NCBI GenBank assembly: GCA_947488655.1
Contig: CANKZZ010000004.1
Span: forward strand, 310,001 to 374,000
Reading direction: 5' to 3'
Source of the DNA: an uncultured Psychroserpens sp.
GTDB taxonomy: Bacteria; Bacteroidota; Bacteroidia; Flavobacteriales; Flavobacteriaceae
Length of the DNA: 64,000 nucleotides
The notes under the pieces are model-generated. The model was not told the origin of the DNA, did no database searches, and saw only the letters and a list, made by a program, of their open reading frames with translations. Below, in pieces: positions 1 to 8,340 of the stretch; the first letter of the stretch is position 1, and each line of letters starts with the position of its first letter. The position numbers and the translations under genes were made by a program.

Positions 1-1
1 A

Positions 2-1576
2 ATTGCGAGTACTTACGATTTACGTTTACTTAATGCAGATCAAGTAGAAAGTATTGAGATTTTAAAAGGAGCAGCAAGTACACTTTACGGTACAGGAGCT
101 GCTAGTGCTGTAATTAATATAAAACTTAAAAAAGCCTCAAAAGACGCTTTTGCTATTAATTTAAAAAGTACGTTGGGTACTAATCAAAATCAGTACGAAA
201 ATGATTATGCAGTTGAGAATTTTGTAAATAGTGTATCTATTAATGGTACTGTAGAGAAATTTAATTATTTAGCAAGTTTTGGTCATCAATTTACAGATGG
301 TTTATCTGCAATTGCAGTAGGCGAAGAGGCTGATGCGTTTAATGCTCAAAACGGAAATGTAAGATTAGGCTATAATTTTTCTAAGGCATTTACATTTAAT
401 GCCTATGCAAGTTTTGATAAGTTTAAAGCAGAGTTTGATGATGGTTTTGGATTTGCAGATGCAGATAATGAATCTATCACAGACCAATACAGAGTGGGTA
501 TTGCTCCAGAGTATAGCTATAAAAATGGTAGTGTAACTTTAAATGTAGCTTACAACGATGTTGAGCGCGAGATTAAATCTAGTTTTCCAACTCGTTTCTT
601 AGCACGTAGTTTTGTAGGTGACCTATTTAATCGTTATAATTTTAATGATAAATTTTACACAGTATTGGGTGTAAATGCGCAAAAAAATGAAATCGAATCG
701 TATTCTATACCATTTGGACAAAGCGAATTTGCTCAAGATATAAGTTCTCAAGAAGGTAATTTTGATATTGTAGATCCTTATGCAAATGTGGTTTACATCT
801 CAGACTCAGGGTTAAGTCTTAATGCAGGTTTGCGTTTAAATAATCATAGCGAGTATGGTAGCCATTTGGTGTATAGTTTTAATCCGTCGTTTAAAAAAGA
901 TGTCAATTTTGGCTACATTAAAGGTTTAGCAAGTTACAGTACATCATTTATTGCACCTTCATTATATCAATTATTTGAACCTTCCTTCGGAAATGTTGAT
1001 TTGCAACCAGAAGAGAATCGTACCATAGAAGTAGGAGCAGAGGTAAAAATTAAGGATAAAGCAACCGTAAGTGTTGTTTATTTTAATCGTTTAGAAGAAA
1101 ATTTTGTTGACTTTGTAGATTTAGGAAGTTTCCAATTTCAGTATAATAACATAGAAGAAGATTTTACAGCTAGTGGTATTGAAGTCGTTGCAGATGTGGC
1201 TCTAACAAAAGCGTTACAACTAAGAGCTAACGGTACTTACACTAAAGTAGATGAAGATTTAAATCTTAGAATTCCTGAGTTAAAAGTAAATGCAACATTA
1301 AATTACCAAATTTGTGATGCTACCTTTATGAGTTTGAGTTATCAATTTAATGATGATCGTAATGATTCATTCTTTAACAGCAACACTTTTGCGAGTGAGA
1401 CAGTGATGTTAGAATCTTACAGTTTATTAGATTTTTACATAAGTCATAAGCTTGTTGAAAATAAGTTAATGCTATTTGCAAATGTTAGTAATATTTTAAA
1501 CGAAGAGTATAGAGAGTTATTTGGTTATACAACCAAGGGACGAAATATTAATATAGGGTTTACTTTAAGTTTATAA
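2..1576 (+). CDS. TonB-dependent outer-membrane receptor, 5' end cut by window edge
   Basis: The reading frame is open from the first bases of the window, so this is the C-terminal part of a longer gene; the first possible internal start (TTG at 173) is not the real one. The leading residues contain the end of a plug domain (VESIEILKGAASTLYGTGAA), the classic TonB-receptor plug signature. The rest is alternating aromatic/polar beta-strand sequence of a 22-strand barrel, ending in NINIGFTLSL, where a hydrophobic terminal strand suits BAM-dependent insertion. These receptors import vitamin B12, siderophores or glycans across the outer membrane, driven by TonB-ExbBD. The overall look is BtuB/siderophore-like rather than SusC-like, but the substrate cannot be told because the N-terminus and upstream neighbours are missing. 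An intrinsic terminator follows at once. Confidence 0.9.
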   Translation: MASTYDLRLLNADQVESIEILKGAASTLYGTGAASAVINIKLKKASKDAFAINLKSTLGTNQNQYENDYAVENFVNSVSINGTVEKFNYLASFGHQFTDGLSAIAVGEEADAFNAQNGNVRLGYNFSKAFTFNAYASFDKFKAEFDDGFGFADADNESITDQYRVGIAPEYSYKNGSVTLNVAYNDVEREIKSSFPTRFLARSFVGDLFNRYNFNDKFYTVLGVNAQKNEIESYSIPFGQSEFAQDISSQEGNFDIVDPYANVVYISDSGLSLNAGLRLNNHSEYGSHLVYSFNPSFKKDVNFGYIKGLASYSTSFIAPSLYQLFEPSFGNVDLQPEENRTIEVGAEVKIKDKATVSVVYFNRLEENFVDFVDLGSFQFQYNNIEEDFTASGIEVVADVALTKALQLRANGTYTKVDEDLNLRIPELKVNATLNYQICDATFMSLSYQFNDDRNDSFFNSNTFASETVMLESYSLLDFYISHKLVENKLMLFANVSNILNEEYRELFGYTTKGRNINIGFTLSL

Positions 1577-1580
1577 TTGA

Positions 1581-1608
1581 AAAAGCCACTCGAGAGAGTG
1601 GCTTTTTT
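1581..1608 (+). terminator. Intrinsic terminator, probably bidirectional
   Basis: A 10-bp stem AAAGCCACTC / GAGTGGCTTT with a GAGA loop is followed by a T run and preceded by an A run. It sits between the converging TonB receptor and S41 peptidase genes and can serve both. Confidence 0.85.
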
Positions 1609-1624
1609 TATCTTAAAATTTAAA

Positions 1625-3070
1625 CTAATTAAATTCTATCTTATTAATAAAGATATCATCTGTATCAATATACATGCCTTCTTCAAAAGGTTTTAAATTA
1701 ATATCTTTTTTTACTGCTTTAAATTCTAAACGGTCTTGTTGACCAATGCGTCCTAACCCTTGTATATCTGCAAGTGCTGCTGCTAAAAGAGGTTCGTTAA
1801 CATCACCTAAAGTACCAAAGTTTCTTGGAGATTCAATTACAGTGATATCTGGTGCTAATCCATTTCCGGGAACAGCCTCGTCATTTACATTTATAGAATT
1901 AGCCACTAAAGGTTGCATAGCGTATGTATGATTTGGGTTTATATCGCTAGCTGATAAATCTGGAGAATCATAAATTGTAACCGATGCCTGCGTTTTACCA
2001 GTTGTAAAGTCTCCAATTTGCACGACATTTATATATGAGCTCAAACTATTTATAACTAGTTCGCTTGCAGATGCAGATCTACTTGTTGTTAATACATAAA
2101 CCTTATCTAAATTTAAACTGTTTATACCATTACCATCAAAACTATTTACAAAATTAAAATTGTTATTAAACTCTTGTAAATCATTATTGTAAACTAATTT
2201 AGAATACACGTCTCCTGTAAATTGTCCAGTAATCATACTTCCTAAATAAGAGGCAGTTAATACAGAGCCTCCTGAATTGTATCTTAAATCTAAAACTAAA
2301 TGTTGCACATTACTTGCTTGAAATTGCGCAAACGCTGCATTTAACTCATTGTTAAAGTTTCTATTAAATGCATTATAAACTAAATACCCAACATTTTCGC
2401 CATTAACATCAATAACTGTTGCTTGGTGCACAGGGTTTTCTGTATATGTTTGTTTGGCAAGTTCTTGGCTCAATGATGTAGAAACTATGGTGTCATCATC
2501 TACAGTGTCTGTACCATTATCATCATAAGTTGCAAAATTGAGTGTATAAACGTCTTGACCTAATAAACTGTTTAAGTTACTAGTATTTAGTGGCACGCCA
2601 TCTACCGCATCAAAAATTTGACCACGTTGCAATCCTAAATTACTAGCAACACTATTGTTAAGTACTAATCTAATAATTCCAAAAACTTCGGTTTCACTAC
2701 CTGGTTTTAAATAGAGGTTAAATTCTAAACCGTTACTTATTGAAGTCCCAGCCAATTGTTGCTCAAATGCTATATAATTAGGTAAAATAATACTAAAACG
2801 ATCAACAGTTGATCTATTAAAAATTAGACTTTCAAATAAATCTTCTGGCGCAGAAAAGCTATTTAAATACGTGCCATACTCCTCATTGGTAGTAAACCGA
2901 TCATTTGCTAAATCTGGTACATCATCTTTATAAAGATACACTGCATTCATGCCTTTCCAAACAAAATCGTTTATTTCATTAACTCCAATAACGTTATCAT
3001 CTCTATCTTCAAAACAACTTGTCAATGACAGTGTTAAAATGAATAGTAAACTAAATTTTAATAGTTTCAT
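1625..3070 (-). CDS. S41-family peptidase (C-terminal processing protease type), lipoprotein
   Basis: The 481-residue protein starts with a lipoprotein signal peptide ending in the lipobox LTSC (Cys19), so it is probably membrane-anchored outside the cytoplasm. A PDZ-like stretch (about residues 138-170, with LGLQRGQIFDAVDGVPL) is followed by the S41 catalytic region: DLRYNSGG at 261-268, the serine motif SASASE at 332-337 and a following TGK at 357-359 that would supply the catalytic lysine. Members cleave proteins at or near C-termini. It differs from the larger Prc-like S41 protein at 11565-13625 in lacking the long Prc N- and C-terminal domains. The native substrate is unknown. The gene is transcribed away from the ECF sigma operon, and an octamer TTCCGAAG lies about 25 bases upstream of its start. 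Confidence 0.88.
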   Translation of the reverse strand: MKLLKFSLLFILTLSLTSCFEDRDDNVIGVNEINDFVWKGMNAVYLYKDDVPDLANDRFTTNEEYGTYLNSFSAPEDLFESLIFNRSTVDRFSIILPNYIAFEQQLAGTSISNGLEFNLYLKPGSETEVFGIIRLVLNNSVASNLGLQRGQIFDAVDGVPLNTSNLNSLLGQDVYTLNFATYDDNGTDTVDDDTIVSTSLSQELAKQTYTENPVHQATVIDVNGENVGYLVYNAFNRNFNNELNAAFAQFQASNVQHLVLDLRYNSGGSVLTASYLGSMITGQFTGDVYSKLVYNNDLQEFNNNFNFVNSFDGNGINSLNLDKVYVLTTSRSASASELVINSLSSYINVVQIGDFTTGKTQASVTIYDSPDLSASDINPNHTYAMQPLVANSINVNDEAVPGNGLAPDITVIESPRNFGTLGDVNEPLLAAALADIQGLGRIGQQDRLEFKAVKKDINLKPFEEGMYIDTDDIFINKIEFN

Positions 3071-3310
3071 ATGTAATTTTTGTGTTTTAAAATTTCCGAA
3101 GAAAAAAAGAGATCATAGCATTGTTCTACTTTATTCTGAAATTTTAGATTAATTTTCCTTTTCAACCTTTATTACTAAGTTAGTCTAGTAAACTCTAAAT
3201 TTACTTACATTATTGTAAATTAAAAAATATCGTGTAACAAAACTGATACATACTCGTCGTAATAATAAGAAGCGGAATTAATCACTCGTTTTCTAACTAA
3301 CAAACCACAA

Positions 3311-3820
3311 ATGACACAAACTGATTTTACAAAATTAGTATTGCCTTTTAAGGATAAAGTCTTTCGTTTAGCAAAAAGACTTCTAGTTTCTCGTGAAGAA
3401 GCAGAAGATGCAACGCAAGAGATTTTGATGAAATTGTGGAGGAATAAACAGAAAATAAGTGAATACAAAAATGTTGAAGCTTTTTCTATGACCATGACAA
3501 AGAATTTTTGTTTAGATCGTTTAAAATCAAAACAGGCACAAAATTTGAAAATAGTTCATAGTAATTACGAAGAGAAAAACACCTCTTTAGAAAAGCAAGT
3601 TGAAGCACGAGATAGTGTGGATTGGGTGTCTAAAATAATTGAAGAGTTACCTGAGCAACAAAAAATAATATTACAGCTTAGAGATATAGAAGAGTATGAC
3701 TTTGATGAGATTGCAAAAGTAGTAGACATGAATCCTACAGCAATTAGAGTTGCATTATCTAGAGCTAGAAAAACAATAAGAGAAAAATTAACTAATACAC
3801 ATCGCTATGGTATTAAATAG
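3311..3820 (+). CDS. ECF-type RNA polymerase sigma factor
   Basis: This is a 169-residue sigma-70 family protein with only regions 2 and 4, the extracytoplasmic-function architecture. Region 2 is seen at about residues 15-45 (VFRLAKRLLVSREEAEDATQ), and region 4 at about 115-160, with LPEQQKIILQLRDIE and a helix-turn-helix ending in ALSRARKTIREKL. It directs RNA polymerase to a small regulon, usually including its own operon. It overlaps the next gene by 14 bases, which suggests translational coupling with its likely regulator. The upstream 240-base gap holds an ATTTAC / GTAAAT inverted repeat, but I cannot assign a self-recognised promoter. Confidence 0.93.
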   Translation: MTQTDFTKLVLPFKDKVFRLAKRLLVSREEAEDATQEILMKLWRNKQKISEYKNVEAFSMTMTKNFCLDRLKSKQAQNLKIVHSNYEEKNTSLEKQVEARDSVDWVSKIIEELPEQQKIILQLRDIEEYDFDEIAKVVDMNPTAIRVALSRARKTIREKLTNTHRYGIK

Positions 3821-4319
3821 TATAGAAAAATTACTGGAAAAGTACGACAATGGTGAGACCACCATTAAAGAAGAGCAGCAGCTTAAAGCGTATTTTGCTC
3901 AAGATGAGGTTGCACCACATTTGGAGTCGTACAAAACCATGTTTCAATACTTTAACACAACAAAACAAGAGGATTTATATACAAAAGACGTTCCGTTAAA
4001 AACTAAAAAGAGTTACATCTATCAATGGATTTCTGTCGCAGCATTATTAGTACTCTCGTTAGGGATTTTTACCACCCAATTTGGTGAAGACAAAAAGACA
4101 TTTGATGATCTCACAGTAGAACAGCAAACAGCATACAACCAAGCTGTAGAAGTTTTTGACCTTGTAGGTTCAAAATTTGAACAAGGAGAAAGCAATATGG
4201 CAGCGATTGGCTTAATGTCTAATAAATTATCACTGGGAGCAGAGAAATTTGAACATGTTACAGAGTTTTCTAAAGCAACCAACAAGATTTTTAAATCAAA
4301 AAAGAAAAAACAAAATTAA
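3807..4319 (+). CDS. Putative anti-sigma factor / single-pass membrane protein
   Basis: I do not recognise a named family. The 170-residue protein has a charged N-terminal cytosolic part (about 1-68), one hydrophobic segment (about 70-88, IYQWISVAALLVLSLGIFT) and a C-terminal domain ending in a lysine-rich tail. This topology, and the overlap with the ECF sigma gene just upstream, fits an anti-sigma factor that tethers the sigma factor at the inner membrane. No zinc-binding HxxxCxxC motif of the ZAS type is present, so the role rests on context and topology only. The start at 3807 is the only ATG that gives the overlapped arrangement. Confidence 0.6.
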   Translation: MVLNSIEKLLEKYDNGETTIKEEQQLKAYFAQDEVAPHLESYKTMFQYFNTTKQEDLYTKDVPLKTKKSYIYQWISVAALLVLSLGIFTTQFGEDKKTFDDLTVEQQTAYNQAVEVFDLVGSKFEQGESNMAAIGLMSNKLSLGAEKFEHVTEFSKATNKIFKSKKKKQN

Positions 4320-4353
4320 AAACAAAACAAGTAAAATACTAAAACTAAAAATT

Positions 4354-4923
4354 ATGAAGAAGTTAATATTAGTAATCGCAATAGCATTAACAAGTGCTCT
4401 CTCTTATGGTCAAAGTATGTTTGACAAATATGAGGATATGAAAGATGTAAGCTCAGGAGTTATTAACTCAAAAATGTTTAGCATGCTTGCTACCATAGAC
4501 ATTGATTTAGATGATCCAGATGCGCAGAAATTTATGGAGATGGTAAAGAAAATACAAAGTGTAAAGATTTTAAGCACAGGTAATTCTACGATTTCTAAAA
4601 ACATGAAAGCAGATGCCGAAAACCATATTAATAAAACAAACTTAAGTGAATTAATGCGTTTTAAAGATGGTGATCAAACGGTAAAGTTTTATGTAAAAGA
4701 AGGAAAAGATGAGAACCACGTTAAAGAATTATTTATGCTTATTAGTGGGCTAGGAGAACTTACAAAAGAAAAGAGCGTAGTCATTAATGGCGAAAAACGT
4801 GAGTTTGAAACTGTTGTGGTATCTATCACAGGTGATATAGATTTGAGAGAAATTTCTAAAATTACAAGTAAAATGAATGTGCCAGGAGGTAAGAATTTAG
4901 AAAAAGTTGGTAAAAAGAACTAA
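4354..4923 (+). CDS. DUF4252-type exported protein
   Basis: The start is set at the ATG at 4354 because it opens a clear signal peptide (MKKLILVIAIALTSALSYGQ); the longer frame upstream overlaps the preceding gene and has no signal character. The mature part (about 170 residues) has the length and features of DUF4252 proteins of Bacteroidota: an N-terminal DKYEDMKDVSSGVINSKMF, alternating strands and a K/E-rich middle, often found next to ECF sigma factors. Its function is unknown. The protein probably sits in the periplasm or on the surface and may be the output or a sensor part of the ECF sigma system. The next gene starts two bases after its stop. Confidence 0.75.
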   Translation: MKKLILVIAIALTSALSYGQSMFDKYEDMKDVSSGVINSKMFSMLATIDIDLDDPDAQKFMEMVKKIQSVKILSTGNSTISKNMKADAENHINKTNLSELMRFKDGDQTVKFYVKEGKDENHVKELFMLISGLGELTKEKSVVINGEKREFETVVVSITGDIDLREISKITSKMNVPGGKNLEKVGKKN

Positions 4924-4924
4924 T

Positions 4925-5470
4925 ATGAACACATCAATCAAATCAATAATCACTATGTTAATTTTGGTTGTGACTTTACAAAGTTGCAACCAAGATTTAA
5001 CATTGCAAACGTATTACGTAGACAATGAATTGGCTCCAGGTTTTACCTCTCTAGATGTACCAATTAGTATTTTAGATATAGATGAAGAAGCACTTACCAA
5101 AGAGCAGTTAGAAGCTTATGAGTCTATAGAAAAATTGAGTTTAATTGTTTTTGTCTTAGACGAAAGTAATAAAGAACAAATGGATATTGAGTATGCTAAA
5201 GTAAAAGCAATACTTAAAGACCCTAAGTATGAAGAATTAATGCGTGGAGGTAATTCTACCGATGGGAAATTTGTTATAAAGTGTATCGCAGACGGAGAAG
5301 ATGTTGAGGAGTTTATTCTCTTCGGAAATTCAGAAACTTCAGGATTTGGCGTTATAAGAGTTTTAGGAGATGATATGAATTTTAATAAAATTGCAGAATT
5401 AGCTAAAGTACTGCAAAACACAGATATTGAGAATTCTCCATTAGAAAAATTCTCAGGATTTTTTAATTAA
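4925..5470 (+). CDS. DUF4252-like lipoprotein
   Basis: The start is placed at the ATG at 4925, which begins a lipoprotein signal peptide with lipobox LQSC; the few codons further upstream only overlap the previous gene. The 181-residue protein looks like a diverged paralogue of its neighbour: same size, same alternation, and an ILFGNSETSGFGVIRVLGDD stretch late in the sequence. It would be anchored in a membrane facing the periplasm or surface. It is the last gene of the sigma operon, followed by two hairpins, the second with a long T run. Function unknown. Confidence 0.7.
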   Translation: MNTSIKSIITMLILVVTLQSCNQDLTLQTYYVDNELAPGFTSLDVPISILDIDEEALTKEQLEAYESIEKLSLIVFVLDESNKEQMDIEYAKVKAILKDPKYEELMRGGNSTDGKFVIKCIADGEDVEEFILFGNSETSGFGVIRVLGDDMNFNKIAELAKVLQNTDIENSPLEKFSGFFN

Positions 5471-5552
5471 GCTTATGGCTTATCACACTGGGAAGTTGTT
5501 ATACGACTTCTCGATTTAAACCAATATAATATATTGATTTAAATGTTAATTG

Positions 5553-5589
5553 CCACTTCAGGTCTGACCACTTGAAGTGGTTTTTTTTT
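5553..5589 (+). terminator. Intrinsic terminator of the ECF sigma operon
   Basis: An 8-bp stem CCACTTCA / TGAAGTGG with a 12-base loop is followed by nine T. A second hairpin without a T run, GAAGTTGT / ACGACTTC with loop TAT (5492-5510), lies just before it. Confidence 0.85.
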
Positions 5590-5616
5590 AAGCAGTTTTA
5601 GGTAGAAAATAGCTGT

Positions 5617-5817
5617 TTAAGAGATAGAATCTTTTTCGGTTTTACTATTCTTAAATACAATACTTAATAAATAAAATGCCAATATAGCAAATGAAGAAAA
5701 CAGTATGATTTTAACCACAAAGTAGTCTAGTATATCTAAAATGCCAAAAATTAAAAAAGCAACAAAAATAAGCCCTGAGCATAAAAGGGTTATTGTATTT
5801 TTTGAAGGCATTTTCAT
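5617..5817 (-). CDS. Small two-helix membrane protein downstream of purB
   Basis: This is a 66-residue protein with two hydrophobic segments (about 8-28 and 31-53) joined by a short DILDYFVVK turn and a charged C-terminal tail (KNSKTEKDSIS). No family is recognised. It starts only four bases after the purB stop on the same strand, so it is very likely cotranscribed with purB. It is short but has strong transmembrane character, which makes it more likely real than a chance frame. Confidence 0.55.
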   Translation of the reverse strand: MKMPSKNTITLLCSGLIFVAFLIFGILDILDYFVVKIILFSSFAILAFYLLSIVFKNSKTEKDSIS

Positions 5818-5821
5818 AACA

Positions 5822-7165
5822 TTATATTCCTGTATAATTACTTGGGTTAATAGCTTTTAATTCTGTTTTAATAGCTTGAGAAACATCTAAAGTATCAATA
5901 AATTGAGAAATTGAATGTTCGTTAATCGTATCATTAGTTCTTGTTAAGCCTTTTAATGCTTCATAAGGATTAGGATACGCCTCACGACGTAAAATAGTTT
6001 GTATAGCTTCTGCAACTACAGCCCAATTATTTTCTAAGTCTTGAGCAAATTTAGGCTCGTTAAGTAATAATTTATTAAGTCCTTTTAATGTAGATTTAAA
6101 TCCAATAATTGTATGACCAAAAGGTACACCAACGTTTCTAAGAACAGTACTATCTGTTAAATCACGTTGTAATCTAGAAATAGGCAATTTTGCAGACAGA
6201 TGCTCAAAAATAGCATTTGCTATGCCTAAGTTACCTTCAGAGTTTTCAAAATCTATAGGATTTACTTTGTGAGGCATTGCACTACTACCAACTTCACCTT
6301 TTTTAATTTTCTGTTTAAAATAGTCCATAGAGACATACGTCCAAACATCGCGATCTAAATCGATAAGAATGGTATTGATACGTTTCATGGCATCAAATAA
6401 AGCTGCTATATGATCGTAATGCTCAATTTGAGTTGTAGGGAATGAGTGCTGTAAGCCTAATTTTTCTTGAACAAATTTTGTTCCGAAAGCTTTCCAGTCT
6501 ATTTTAGGATATGCTACTTTATGTGCATTGAAATTACCAGTTGCTCCACCAAATTTTGCAGCACTTGGCACGTCATTTAATAAATTAAACTGTTCTTCTA
6601 AACGTACAACAAAAACTTCTATTTCTTTACCCAAGCGCGTAGGTGATGCAGGTTGACCATGTGTTCTGGCTAACATTGGGATATCTTTCCAATCCTCAGC
6701 AAGTTGTTTTAGCTTATTAAGCACTTCTAGATATTCTGGTACATAGACATCGTTGATAGCCTCTTTAATACTTAGTGGGATGGCTGTATTATTAATGTCT
6801 TGAGAGGTTAATCCAAAATGAATAAACTCTTTATACTTTTCTAATTTTAACGTATCAAATTTTTCTTTTATAAAATACTCAACAGCTTTTACATCATGAT
6901 TGGTAATAGCTTCAATGTCTTTTATAGCTTGTGCATCTTCCGAAGAAAAAGTTGTGTAAATTGCTCTTAAATCATCAAAAACTGTTTTATCTACTCCTGC
7001 TAACTGTGGTAAATCTGCCTCGCAAAGCGCAATAAAATATTCGATCTCTACAAGGACTCTATACTTTATAAGAGCTTCTTCAGAAAAATAAGGTGCAAGA
7101 TTATTAACTTTACTTCTATAGCGACCATCAATAGGAGAGATGGCATTTAATGATGTTATTGACAT
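5822..7165 (-). CDS. purB: Adenylosuccinate lyase
   Basis: The enzyme splits fumarate from SAICAR and from adenylosuccinate in purine synthesis, in the cytosol. The 447-residue sequence carries the fumarase/aspartase superfamily regions in order: SPIDGRY near the N-terminus, TSQD at 120-123, THGQPASPT at 168-176, and the signature GSSAMPHKVNP at 293-303, whose serine is in the flexible catalytic loop. The length fits the E. coli-type PurB. A TAnnTTTG promoter element lies about 36-43 bases upstream. The small membrane protein gene follows directly downstream. Confidence 0.97.
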   Translation of the reverse strand: MSITSLNAISPIDGRYRSKVNNLAPYFSEEALIKYRVLVEIEYFIALCEADLPQLAGVDKTVFDDLRAIYTTFSSEDAQAIKDIEAITNHDVKAVEYFIKEKFDTLKLEKYKEFIHFGLTSQDINNTAIPLSIKEAINDVYVPEYLEVLNKLKQLAEDWKDIPMLARTHGQPASPTRLGKEIEVFVVRLEEQFNLLNDVPSAAKFGGATGNFNAHKVAYPKIDWKAFGTKFVQEKLGLQHSFPTTQIEHYDHIAALFDAMKRINTILIDLDRDVWTYVSMDYFKQKIKKGEVGSSAMPHKVNPIDFENSEGNLGIANAIFEHLSAKLPISRLQRDLTDSTVLRNVGVPFGHTIIGFKSTLKGLNKLLLNEPKFAQDLENNWAVVAEAIQTILRREAYPNPYEALKGLTRTNDTINEHSISQFIDTLDVSQAIKTELKAINPSNYTGI

Positions 7166-7200
7166 TGGTTGTGTGTGTTTTGTCCCGTTAATTAAGAGAC

Positions 7201-7208
7201 CAAAGATA
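7201..7208 (-). promoter_or_regulatory. Candidate -7 element for purB
   Basis: Reading on the minus strand, TATCTTTG matches the Bacteroidota -7 consensus TAnnTTTG about 36 bases before the purB start. I see no good -33 TTTG at the usual distance, so this is a partial match. Confidence 0.35.
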
Positions 7209-7238
7209 ACATATGATTCTCTATTAACTAGGCTCTAA

Positions 7239-7811
7239 CTATGATTTTTGCTTATTAATTTTCTTTAGAATATGTCGGGCTCTAGCTTTAAAAGCTGCGC
7301 TTTGTGTTGAGAAGTCACGCTCTAAAATAATTTTTAACTCTGGGTAAATCCAGTCTATATCTTTTCCGAAGAGAAATAATGTAGTCATGCTGTAGGCTTT
7401 TGGAGCTACTTTCTCGTCGTTTATCATCCAATCAAAGCAAGCTTCTACAATTTTTTCTTTATGTTTAGGTAGCAATGCAGCTTTTATAAGCGTTTCTTCA
7501 TTGCCATAATAAGCATATGCTAAGTACTCGCAAACTTTAGCAACAGGTCTAACAGCAGGATCTAAATGTACACGATGCATGTTTTCTGTAAATTGATCTA
7601 AATATGGTATGCAAGCCTCTAGGTTTTCGCCACACATGAACTCAAAAACCCAAGCTGCTCTGCAAGAAATTTTATCATCAACCATAAAAAGTATGGTCAT
7701 TAATTTAGGAATTAAATCAGGATTGTTAATTACCAGGTTTGCATAATGCATGCGTTTTTCTCGTGAGTGATTAACGTAGTTTAATTCTTTATAAAGTTCT
7801 TCGGTAGTCAA
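7239..7811 (-). CDS. Helical-repeat (HEAT-like) protein of unknown function
   Basis: A 190-residue protein built almost entirely of amphipathic helices, with segments such as LIPKLMTILFMVDDKISCRAAWVFEF and PKAYSMTTLFLFGKDIDWIYPELK that resemble HEAT/armadillo repeats. I do not know its role. A protein of this kind beside purB is, as I recall, common in flavobacteria, but no functional link is visible. It has no signal peptide, so it is cytosolic. It is divergent from the haem-binding gene with only 48 bases between the starts, so the promoters must overlap or abut. The octamer motif occurs in its coding sequence at 7364. Confidence 0.6.
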   Translation of the reverse strand: MTTEELYKELNYVNHSREKRMHYANLVINNPDLIPKLMTILFMVDDKISCRAAWVFEFMCGENLEACIPYLDQFTENMHRVHLDPAVRPVAKVCEYLAYAYYGNEETLIKAALLPKHKEKIVEACFDWMINDEKVAPKAYSMTTLFLFGKDIDWIYPELKIILERDFSTQSAAFKARARHILKKINKQKS

Positions 7812-7859
7812 ATTGATTTTTTTACTTTTATCACATACTCAATACGTAAAATTAAAGAT

Positions 7860-8333
7860 ATGAAAATTCTAAAAAAAATATTAGTAGCCTTGTTAATTGT
7901 ATTTATAATTATGCAATTTTTTGGACCAGATAGAAATGAAGGAGATATTGCAACAGTAGATGCATTTATTGCAGAGACAAATCCGCCAAGTGATGTTAAA
8001 ACTATTCTAGAAAACACGTGTTATGATTGCCATAGTGATGTAACTGCTTATCCTTGGTATAATAAAATTACTCCTGTAAATTATTGGCTGGCAGACCATG
8101 TAGAAGAAGGTAAGGAGCATTTTAATATTTCGGCTTGGGATAGTTATAACTTAAAGCGTAAAGAACATAAAATACATGAGCTTGTCGAGGAAGTAGAAGA
8201 AAAGAAGATGCCTTTAGAGTCTTATACATACACGCATGGTGATGCTAACCTTACAGATGAGCAAATTGCAGCAGTTGTTGCTTGGGGAAATGAGGTAAGA
8301 GCAAAATACCAAGCACAATTAAAAACAGAATAA
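7860..8333 (+). CDS. Haem-binding domain protein (c-type haem motif)
   Basis: The 157-residue protein has an N-terminal hydrophobic anchor (residues about 3-20) and one c-type haem attachment motif CYDCH at 54-58, followed by TAYPWYNKITPVNYWLADHV, a pattern typical of the Bacteroidota haem-binding domain family (Haem_bd). It is expected to be periplasmic and anchored, with haem bound through Cys54/Cys57 and His58. The electron-transfer partner is unknown. The glycosyltransferase gene starts seven bases after its stop, so the two are probably cotranscribed, though a functional link is not evident. Confidence 0.85.
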   Translation: MKILKKILVALLIVFIIMQFFGPDRNEGDIATVDAFIAETNPPSDVKTILENTCYDCHSDVTAYPWYNKITPVNYWLADHVEEGKEHFNISAWDSYNLKRKEHKIHELVEEVEEKKMPLESYTYTHGDANLTDEQIAAVVAWGNEVRAKYQAQLKTE

Positions 8334-8340
8334 GCTTCTT

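Noticed and set aside
173-1576. TonB receptor gene starting with TTG at 173
   Set aside because: The frame is open from base 2 and includes plug-domain sequence, so the real start lies before the window.
3220-3495. Minus-strand 91-residue frame over the start of the sigma gene
   Set aside because: It is antisense to a well-supported sigma factor, and its sequence has no domain or signal character.
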